Origin: NORP233 sp050186825
GTDB taxonomy: Bacteria; Planctomycetota; J058
Assembly: GCA_050186825.1 (NCBI GenBank)
Contig: JBFWYD010000051.1
Coordinates: 16,910-80,909 of the forward strand
DNA length: 64,000 nucleotides
Direction: 5' to 3'
Part shown: piece by piece, positions 34,466 to 43,800 of the stretch
Numbering within the stretch: the stretch's first letter is position 1
How the letters are laid out: the number at the start of each line of letters is the position of its first letter
The notes under the pieces: model-generated
The model's database searches: none
What the model saw: only the letters and a program-made list of their open reading frames with translations
Told to the model about the DNA's origin: nothing
Program-made: the position numbers and the translations under genes

Positions 34466-35854
34466 TCAGCTCGCCCTGAGCGCCTCCGCCACCAGCAGCT
34501 CGGCGCTGTCTGCCAGCCCAGGATCGCGAGCGAGCGCCACGCCCACGAGCTCCCGGGCGCGTCGAGGCGAGAACTCGAGCTTCCTCAGCGCGGCCACCGC
34601 GTCTCGCTCGTTGTCCTGACGCGTGTAACCCCTGCCCGGGCCCGCCGCCTGCGCCGCGCGGCGCGCCGGCTCGGCCGTGGAGACCTGCGCCGCGCGGCGC
34701 TCCGGCTCGGCCGCGGAGCCCTGAGCCGCGCGGCGCTCCGGCTCGGCCGCGGAGCCCTGCGCCGCGCGGCGCTCCGGCTCGGCCGCGGAGCCCTGCGCCG
34801 CGCGGCGCTCCGGCTCGACGACGACCGTCCCGATCACGGTGTTGTCCGCGAGGCAGAACACGACGCCCTTGTCCCAGGAGCCGCGGATGTAGAGGGCACC
34901 CGCGTGGCAGGCGCGGTGGTGTCCGTGGCAGAGGTGGAAGAGTCGATTGACCTCGTGCCCGTTCCTCCAGCCGATCGAGTGATGGAACTCGAGTCGGGCC
35001 ATCTCGGGGCAACCGGGCACCTCGCAGCGCCCCCGCGCTCGAGCGACGACCGCGCGCTGCTGCGCGTGGGGAATGTGCCGGCTGATCTTGCCGGAGGGCT
35101 CCTGGACCTCGGCCCCTTCGAGGACCCGCTCGATGACCTCGGGCGGAACGACCACGGTGCCGGCGCGGGTCTCCTGGGTGATCTGTCCGGTGACCGGGTC
35201 CTGGCTGAGGATCACGCGGTAGGCGGAGCTCCCGGCCTTGCCGCCCTCGAGAGCGCGTCGGATGAGCTCGACCACGGCGGCGGCGGTGTCCTCGAACTCG
35301 AAGCCCTCGCTGATCAGCGCCCGACAGCCGGCCTCAACGACGGCCCGCTGCTCGCCGGTGAGCCGCAGCACCAGGTTGATCAAGAGCTCGATTCCCCGGG
35401 CCTGGGCGATCTCGTGCTGGAGCTGCCGGTAGGACTTGCTCCGAGCCTCGTCGAGCCAGTGGGCCTCCCGCTCGGGCTGCTCCTCGAGGATCCGGCCGAC
35501 GAGGACCGCCTTGCTGTAGTCGACCTGGCCCGCGAGGAACGCCTCCTTCACGAGCGGCAGCTCCTCGAGCCGGTCGAGCAGCTTGAACATCTTGCCGACC
35601 TTCGAGCCGCACCACTCGAAGTGCTTCTCGGCGAAGGCCCGCAGGGACCCGTAGCCGAGGGCCTCCCAGGCGCGGGTCCGGTCGACCTGGCGCAGGGTGA
35701 CGGCCTGCTTGGCCTCGACCCTTCGGCCAATCTTAGCCAGGCGAATGCACTTGGCCTCCAACCTCCGCGCGCGGGCGAGCCGCTCCGCGGGCGAGGGAGA
35801 GCAGGGACCTGCGACGCCCTGAACGGGCTCGTTAACGTAACCAGCGCTGGACAT
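34466..35854 (-). CDS. HNH endonuclease with RuvA-domain-III-like C-terminal module
   Basis: The 462-aa protein (ATG 35852-35854; GGGAG upstream) has an N-terminal DUF222-like helical domain (residues ~20-250), then an HNH nuclease centre with CEVPGCPEMARLEFHHSIGW and a Cys/His cluster FHLCHGHHRACHAG. A linker follows with five copies of a 12-residue repeat (EPERRAAQGSAA-like), then residues ~415-462 (NERDAVAALRKLEFSPRRAR to the end). That tail closely resembles domain III of the RuvA encoded at 7686-8306 (DAFLALRTLEF...RARAL). The family nicks or cuts DNA; the tail suggests docking to RuvB or another AAA+ partner. It has its own promoter-like box at 35930-35938. The frame stays open upstream to 36274 but is not coding-like. 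Confidence 0.85.
   Translation of the reverse strand: MSSAGYVNEPVQGVAGPCSPSPAERLARARRLEAKCIRLAKIGRRVEAKQAVTLRQVDRTRAWEALGYGSLRAFAEKHFEWCGSKVGKMFKLLDRLEELPLVKEAFLAGQVDYSKAVLVGRILEEQPEREAHWLDEARSKSYRQLQHEIAQARGIELLINLVLRLTGEQRAVVEAGCRALISEGFEFEDTAAAVVELIRRALEGGKAGSSAYRVILSQDPVTGQITQETRAGTVVVPPEVIERVLEGAEVQEPSGKISRHIPHAQQRAVVARARGRCEVPGCPEMARLEFHHSIGWRNGHEVNRLFHLCHGHHRACHAGALYIRGSWDKGVVFCLADNTVIGTVVVEPERRAAQGSAAEPERRAAQGSAAEPERRAAQGSAAEPERRAAQVSTAEPARRAAQAAGPGRGYTRQDNERDAVAALRKLEFSPRRARELVGVALARDPGLADSAELLVAEALRAS
34650..34817 (-). repeat. 36-bp tandem coding repeats in the HNH gene linker
   Basis: About 4.7 copies of a 36-bp unit encode the EPERRAAQ-GSAA repeats between the HNH core and the RuvA-like tail. 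The three central copies are nearly identical at the DNA level, so copy number may vary between strains. The repeat stays in frame (36 = 12 codons). Confidence 0.9.
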
Positions 35855-36319
35855 GGGACTCCCGACCTGATCCAGGGCGCGCCACGACTCGAGTCGCGAG
35901 CGGGCACACCTCACCCTTGAGTGGAGTCCAGTATAGCAGTCGCCCCCGACAAGGCATGAACAATATACGAACCAAGTGCGCATCGATTGCGAGTCGGCAG
36001 GGGTATCCCGCGCTGCGACGATCTCTAGCGAGGCCGGGCTCCCTCTCGATGCCGCCAGGCCAGGGTCGAGCGCGACGCGTTTCCCGAATCCTGAGACGCC
36101 TGGCCGGCCTCCCGCGATTCCCAGGCCAGGTCGCGCGCCCCTCGGGCCGCAGCGCTTGCCGGACCGACGCAGATCGTCACCTCGCCGGTCCACTGTGTGA
36201 TTTCCCCAAAGGGCGGGTGGGGGCTTGGGATGGCCTCTCCAACCGCCTGTACGTGTTCGCAAGGCGCAGGCCACTCACAAGCGCGAATGGCCGTCACCCG
36301 GGCGGGGTGCCCGCTGCGC
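35855..36319. other. Intergenic region upstream of the HNH gene
   Basis: Besides the promoter and leader of the HNH gene, this stretch has mixed base composition, including an AT-rich patch at 35957-35985 (ACAATATACG), and no coding-like frame on either strand. It leads without a sharp boundary into the minisatellite. It may be the remains of transferred or decayed DNA; I see no gene. Confidence 0.45.
35930..35938 (-). promoter_or_regulatory. Extended -10 promoter element of the HNH gene
   Basis: On the minus strand TGCTATACT is a consensus-like extended -10 box (TGnTATACT) in a locally AT-richer patch. It would start transcription near 35922, about 68 bp before the HNH ATG. The leader contains the 12-bp palindrome CGACTCGAGTCG (35885-35896). 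The matching -35 (CATGCC) is poor, as is usual for extended -10 promoters. Confidence 0.55.
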
Positions 36320-37060
36320 TCGCCCCGAGCGAGCCCACTGCCACGCGGCACTCGCCCTCGCCAGGCGAGCGCCGTCGCTGTTGGTCCGACCGACCTCGAC
36401 CGACGTCGCCTTCGCCGGCCCGACCCCGCCGGCTCCCTCTCGCAGCTCGCCGGGCCAACCCGCCCTCGCCAAGCGACTGAGCCCACCGCCGCGCGGCACA
36501 CGCCTCCGCCGAGCGAGCGCCGTCGCGGTCACGCGACCGACCTCGCCTCGCCGGCCGGCCTCGCCGGCTCGCTCTCGATGCCCGCTGGGCCAACCCGCCC
36601 TCGCCCAGCGACTGAACCCACTGCCGCGCGGCACTCGCCCTCGTCAGGCGAGCGCCGTCGCGGTCACGCGACCCACCTCGCCTCGCCGGCCCGGCCTCGC
36701 CGGCTCCCTCTCGATGCCCGCTGGGCCAACCCGCCCTCGCCCAGCGAGCGAGAGCCCACTGCCGCGCGGCACTCGCCCTCGTCAGGCGAGCGCCGTCGCG
36801 GTCACGCGACCGACCTCGCCTCGCCGGCCGGCCTCGCCGGCTCCCTCTCGATGCCCGCTGGGCCGACTCGCCTTCGCCCAGCGAGCGAGAGCCCACTGCC
36901 GCGCGGCACACGCCTCCGCCGAGCGAGCGCTGTCGCCGTCAGGCGACCCGACCTCGCACCGCCAACTCGCCCCCGCGGGCTCCCTCTCGATGCCCGCCGG
37001 GCCAACCAGCCTTCGCCCGGCGAGCGAACCCGCTGCCGCGCGGCACACGCCTCCGCTTCG
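36320..37060. repeat. Minisatellite, ~6 copies of a ~137-bp unit with GTCA-loop hairpins
   Basis: The anchor GCGCGGCA (ACGCGGCA in the first copy) recurs at 36343, 36491, 36626, 36764, 36901 and 37038, i.e. every 135-148 bp. Each unit also carries GCTCCCTCTCGATGCCCGC-like and CCAACCCGCCCTCGCCCAGC-like blocks. Spacings of 137 and 148 are not multiples of three, so no reading frame survives the array and it is non-coding. Four units hold a perfect 6-bp hairpin with loop GTCA (36522-36537, 36657-36672, 36795-36810, 36932-36947). In the last, the innermost pair is changed on both arms (GTCGCC/GGCGAC against GTCGCG/CGCGAC). Confidence 0.85.
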
Positions 37061-37078
37061 GATCCCAAGGACCGCGAC

Positions 37079-37131
37079 CGACTCCGACTCCGACTCCGAC
37101 CCCGACTCCGACCCCGACCCCGACCCCGACC
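37079..37131 (-). repeat. Hexanucleotide G-rich tract after the histidine kinase gene
   Basis: On the minus strand, directly after the stop of the histidine kinase gene, GGGGTC and GGAGTC hexamers repeat about nine times. Four GGGG runs lie within about 30 nt, so the transcript or non-template strand could form a G-quadruplex. It may act in 3'-end formation or simply be a slippage product. Confidence 0.75.
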
Positions 37132-38327
37132 TCACGCCCCGCCCGGCGCAGCCCCCTGCCCGTCCTCCCCCGCACCCGGCAGGGTGAACCGGAACACCGA
37201 CCCCTCGCCCACCCGGCTCGTGACCGCCAACTCCCCGCCCATCAGCCTGGCCAGCCGCCGCGAGATCGCGAGGCCCAGGCCCGTCCCTCCGTAGAGCCGG
37301 GTCACGCTGCTGCTCGCCTGCTGGAACTCCCCGAACACGCGCTCCAGCTGGTCGGCAGCGATCCCGATCCCGGTGTCGCCGACCTCGACGGCGACCTCCG
37401 CGCCCCGCCGCTCGAGCGCGAGCCACACCTCGCCCTCGTGCGTGAACTTGGCCGCGTTCCCCAGGAGGTTGAGGAGGACCTGGCGCACGCGCCCGGCGTC
37501 GGCCAGGGCCAGCGCGGGGGCGGCGGGCGGGGCGGCGCGCAAGCTCACGCCCGGGCGCAGGAGCGGGCGAGTGGCCTCCACGCACTCCGCCGCGATCGCC
37601 CACGGATCGAGCGCGACCGAGCGAGGCGTGACGCCGCCGGCCTCGAGCTTGGCGAACTCGAGCACGCCGTCGATCAGCCCCAGGAGGCGCTGCGCGCCCT
37701 CGAGCACGCGGTCGAGGTTCTCGCGCTGGAGCGGCGGCAGCACGTCCTCGCACTTGCGGCGCACGATCCGGGTGAAGCCGATGATCGCGTTCAGCGGCGT
37801 GCGCAGCTCGTGGGTGGTCGCGGCCAGGATCGCGGTCTGGGTCGGGCCCGCCTCGCCGCCTTGACGACGCACCAGGGTCCGACGCAGCAGCTCCCCGCGC
37901 ACCCGCAGCTCCGCGTCGAGCAGCTCGTTGCGGCGGCGCGCGCGCCCGAGCAGGAGCAGCGAGGCGAGGCGAGCGCGGGTCTCGGCGGGCCGGGCGAGGT
38001 CGCGCAGCCAGTCGAGCGCGCCGGGCGGCGCGGCCGCCAGGGCCCGCGCGACGGCCGGCTCCTCGCCCAGGAGCAGGGCCGGCACGGCCGCCAGCTCGGG
38101 GGCGGCGCGCCAGCTCGCGCACAGCTCCTCGCCGTCGCCCTCGGTCAGGTCCAGGACCAGGAGCTCGGGCGGCGCGGCGCGGGCGAGGTCTAGGGCGTCG
38201 GCCGCGGCCACGACCCGGGCGCGCGCCTCGTGCTCCTCGAGCAGCGCGAGGAGCGGCGCGAGGCGCGCGGGCTCCGCCCCGACGAGCAGCACGACCGCCC
38301 CGGTCAGGGGGTCCGGGGCGGGCTCCA

Positions 38328-38328
<1 letters not shown>
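37132..38328 (-). CDS. Hybrid histidine kinase with degenerate N-terminal receiver
   Basis: The 398-aa protein starts at GTG 38326-38328, whose first base is the last base of the preceding gene's TAG stop, so translation is coupled. Residues ~12-115 form a receiver-like domain with the phospho-site Asp (ELLVLDLTEGDGEEL) but without the usual acidic pair (LLVGAEPA) or conserved Lys. A HisKA domain follows with the H-box ILAATTHELRTPLNAIIGF, then HATPase motifs: N-box NLLGNAAKFTHEG, G1 GDTGIGI and G2 YGGTGLGLAISRRLA. No membrane segment is present, so it is soluble. The operon partner is a sigma-54 activator lacking a receiver, so the usual phosphotransfer pairing is not obvious. The G-rich tract follows the stop. 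Confidence 0.9.
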
Positions 38329-39902
<1,574 letters not shown>

Positions 39903-40009
39903 GCCGCCCGGAGCATAGCCGCTCGCTCGGGCGCCGCGCCGCGCCGCGGCCGCCTTGCGACGCCAGAGGCCCCGCTGCACAGTGGCCCGCTGGCGCGGAG
40001 GAGGCGGCC

Positions 40010-40885
40010 ATGGGCGACGACGAGCTGCGCTGGGTCGAGGCGGAGGGGGGCTACGCGCTGGCGCTCGAGGCCTGTGCGCTGGTGTGCCGCAACAAGGACG
40101 GCAAGCGCCTGGCGCAGGTCCCCCCCAAGCTGAAGAAGGGCGAGGTCGCCGGCCAGCTGCTCGAGCTGCGCGCGTGGCTGCAGCAGCACGCGCAGGAGTG
40201 CGTGGAGCGGGTCGAGCGCTGGATGCTGCGCTCGCTCCCCGCTCCGCGCGAGGTGCTCGAGGCGCTCTGGCCGGACCCCGCCTGGCGCAAGGCGCTCGAG
40301 AACGCGGTCGTGACCCCGGCCGGCGCGGCGGAGGGAGGCGGCTTCTTCAAGGGCGTCGACCCCGCCCGCGGGGTGGGCGTGGTCAACCTGGACGGCGAGA
40401 CGGAGTGGCTCGCCGCGCGCGAGGTGGCCCTGCCGCACCCGATCCTGCTCGCGGAGCTCGGCGACTACCGCGAGCTCGCCGCCGAGCTCGGCCTCGAGCA
40501 GGGGATCTCCCAGCTGTTCCGCGAGACCTTCGCCTCGGGCCCCGAGCAGGATCGCGACGCCCACGCCGTGCACGACTTCGCCGGCGGCGAGTTCGACGAG
40601 CTGCGCTTCGCCGTCGGCCGCGCGCGCGGGCGCGGCTTCCGGATCAGCGGCGGCTACGCCCTCTGCCCGGTGTGGGAGCAGGGCCGGCTGCTCGAGGCGC
40701 GCTACTGGGTGGGCATGGGAGAGGGCATGGAGTCCACCTGGACCGGCGAGCTGCTGTGGGCCGACGAGGAGGAGGCCAGCGTCCCCCTCGGCCAGGTCGG
40801 CCCCGTCGCCTACTCCGAGGGCGTGCGCATGGCCAGCGCGATCTACGCCGGGCGCAAGACGGAGAAAGAGCAGGAGGAGGAGTAG
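40010..40885 (+). CDS. DUF4132-family protein (YehI/MolR C-terminal type), 291 aa
   Basis: The ATG at 40010 follows AGGAGG. The 291-aa protein matches, from memory, the DUF4132 module found in E. coli YehI (MolR) and in large actinobacterial proteins: an N-terminal strand-helix unit (LRWVEAEGGYALALEACALV, then NKDGKRLAQVPPKL), ELRAWLQQHAQECVERVERW, GVGVVNLDGETEW, HPILLAELGDYRELAAELGL, ISQLFRETFASGP, and the end YSEGVRMASAIYAGR. The function of the family is not established. It is the first gene of a three-gene operon: the next start is 2 bp after its stop, and a MoxR ATPase ends the unit. The C-terminus is acidic (EKEQEEE). Confidence 0.82.
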   Translation: MGDDELRWVEAEGGYALALEACALVCRNKDGKRLAQVPPKLKKGEVAGQLLELRAWLQQHAQECVERVERWMLRSLPAPREVLEALWPDPAWRKALENAVVTPAGAAEGGGFFKGVDPARGVGVVNLDGETEWLAAREVALPHPILLAELGDYRELAAELGLEQGISQLFRETFASGPEQDRDAHAVHDFAGGEFDELRFAVGRARGRGFRISGGYALCPVWEQGRLLEARYWVGMGEGMESTWTGELLWADEEEASVPLGQVGPVAYSEGVRMASAIYAGRKTEKEQEEE

Positions 40886-40887
40886 CC

Positions 40888-43800
40888 ATGGCCGCCAAGA
40901 AGAAGGCCGCGGCGAAGGAGGCGCCCGCCAAGGAGAAGGCCGCGACGAAGACGGCCGCCGCGAAGAAGGCCGCAGGGACGAAGGCGCCCGCCACGAAGGC
41001 GCCCGCGAAGAAGGCCGCGACGAAGGCCGCGACGCAGAAAGCGCCCGCGACGAAGAAGGCGCCCGCGAAGAAGGCGCCCGCGACGAAGGCGCCCGCGAAG
41101 AAGGCGCCCGCGAAGAAGGCGCCCGCGAAGAAGGCCGCGACGAAGGCGCCCGTCACGAAGGCGGCGACGAAGAAGGCGCCCGCGAAGAGGGCGCACGTCA
41201 CGAAGGCCGCGACGAGGGAGGCCGCGACGAAGAAGGCGCCCGCGAAGAAGGCGCCCGCCACGAAGGCGGCGACGAAGAAGGTCGCGACGAAGAAGGCGCC
41301 CGCGCAGATGGCGCCCGCGCAAGAGGCGCCCGCGGCGCAGAGGGCGCCTGCGGCGAAGAAGGCGCCTGCCTCCCAGCAGGTCGCGACCAGGCAGCAGGCG
41401 GCCACGGTCTTCACCCAGCGGACCGCGCCGCCCCCGCCCAGCGACTCGGGCGCGGGCGCGGTCACGCACTCCCCGACCGAGCGGCGGCTGCTGGCGGGCG
41501 GGCTCCTGCCCCTCGACGCCGGCGCCGAGCTCTCGGACGGGCGCCACGTGGACCAGGTCAGCGCGCGGCGCTACCGGCATCCCGCCCTGGCCGCGCCCGT
41601 GGTGCGCCTCGTGGCGGACGCCGTGGCCCCGGGTGAGGACCTGACCCAGGAGCTGCTCGGCTTCGAGGCCCCCGAGGTGGTGGGGCCGCTCGCGCTCCAG
41701 CGCCGCCGCGCGCTCGGCTTCCCCGGCTGGGCGCTCGTCCACCACCCGGCCAAGGCCAAGTACGCCCTGCGCGTGGTCAAGGACCTCGAGCGCGCGGCCA
41801 AGCGCGCCCACACCAAGCCGGGCGAGGCGCGCGACCTGGTGCTCGAGTGCGCCAAGCAGCTGAGCGAGGCCTTCCCCGCCTTCCTGCCGACCTTCTACGA
41901 GGAGGCGGGCCGGGCCTTCATCGCGGCCGGAAACACGACCTACGCCGCCCAGCTCTTCGGCAAGGCCCGCGAGGCGGAGCAGAGCTACGGGCTCGAGCGC
42001 GACCTGGGGCGCGTGGCGGGCGTGGCGCTCGAGTTCGCGCTCGCGGGCGCGCTCACGATCAAGGCGCTCTCGACCTACGCCGCCGACCTGGCCGCCGAGG
42101 CGGACCCCGACGTCGCCTACCTCCACTTCCGCGAGCTCTGCCTGCGCCGCGCCCGCGGCGGCCTGCCGCCCTGGCCGGCGATGCAGAAGGACCTCAAGCG
42201 CCTGGCCGAGCGGGCGGGGCGCGACGTGCCGGCCGAGGAGCGCGCCTTCCTGCGCGCGCTGCTGCGGGCGGGCGCCGCGCTGGCCCGCGCCGCGGGCGGC
42301 TTCTGGACCTCCTATCGCGCGCCGCTGCTCGCGCTCTGCGCCGAGGATCCCAGCGCGCGCGGCGCGCTGCTCGAGCTCTTCCCCGCCGAGGGCGGCAACG
42401 AGCGCTTCGGCTGGTGGCTCGAGCTCCTCGACGAGACCGGCGCGCTCGAGGCGCTCGCGAGCGCGCCCGACGTGGAGCTGCCGCCTGGGACGCTCCCCCC
42501 TGGCGGCGCCGCGGCCTGGTTCAACGGCGCGCTGGCCTGGGCCCGCGGCTATCGCACCGTGGCCCCGGCGCTCCTGTTCAGCCTCCTGCGCGGGGCCGCC
42601 CCGCGGCTGCGCGCGCAGGGCGTGGCCCTGGTGTTCCACCGCGGCCGGACGCGCTGGGACCGCGGCGTCGACCTCGACCTGCTCGACCTCGCGCTCGAGC
42701 TCGGGCTCCCGGTGGCGACCCCCGGCGCCGACGAAACGCCGAGCTTCGACCTCGGGACCTGGGCCAGCCCCCCCGAGGAGCAGCGCGACGAGCGCCCGCG
42801 CGACCCGCTCCACGCGGCCGCGCAGCCGCGCTGGCGCGCCCTGCTCGCGACCGCGGTCGGCGAGGCCATGGGCGAGGCCGCCTTCGAGGAGGCCGCGCGC
42901 GGCAAGGCCGGCCTGCGCGCGCTGCGCGAGGAGTGGCTGGCGCGGCGCCTGAGCGAGCTCGCCTCGGGCGGCCTGCCGGACGTGCGCGAGGGGCTCGAGC
43001 AGCTCGTGGCCCGGACCAGGGCCGCCACCTTCGCCGAGTTCCCGGCCTACCTCCCGCGCCTGGCCGCGGTCGACCTCGCGGCCGCGCTGGCCCGCTCGCT
43101 GCGCACGGGCTCGCTGCACGAGCTGTGCTGGCCCGCCCTCGAGGCCGCGGTGGACGAGCTGCGCGCCGGGCCGGGCGAGGACTACGTGTTCTCCGGCAGC
43201 TTCCCGCGCGCGATCGCCAGCGACGGGCTGCGCGCGCTCGTGGTCGGGCCGGCCGGGCGCGAGCTCGAGCACGAGCTGCGGGTCCCGGCCGGCGCGCAGC
43301 TCACCGACCTGCGCTTCGTCGGCGGCGAGCTCTTCGTGCGCTACCGGACCCGCGATTGGAAGCACCTCGCCTACTGGAGCGGCGCCCCCGACGACGCCTT
43401 CGAGGTCGGCCACGGCTACGGGTCCCCCAGCGTGCGCGAGGGCGTGGTCGTGCTCGAGGACGGGGCATCCTCCTGGGGCGAGTCCGCGACCGCCGTGCGC
43501 GATCGGATCGCGCCCTCGGGTCAGGGCAACGGGCTGGTGACGGACGGCCAGACCTGGTGGAAGTACGCCTGGTCCCCGCCGCATCAGGAGTGGCGCCTGC
43601 TCGAATTCGAGCCGCGCAGCGGCAAGGAAGGGCGCGCCTCGCTGCCGCGCTGGTACGAGGAGTTCTCCGAGCCGGGCTGGAAGCTCGACCCCTCGGACTG
43701 CGCGCTCCACCCGAGCCCGCCGGGCTCGCCCCTCGGGCTGCGCGACGGCCTCTTCGGCTGGCGCGTGCGGGTGTGGGCCGAGGTCCCCGAGCGCGTCGAG

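Noticed and set aside
36320..37060. CRISPR array
   Set aside because: The repeats are ~137 bp, adjacent and similar over the whole unit; there are no short identical repeats with unique spacers and no cas genes.
36197..37294. Long open frames (up to 365 codons) on both strands across the minisatellite
   Set aside because: Repeat spacing of 137 bp shifts the frame between units, the peptides are Arg/Pro/Ser-rich, and no ribosome site or domain is seen.
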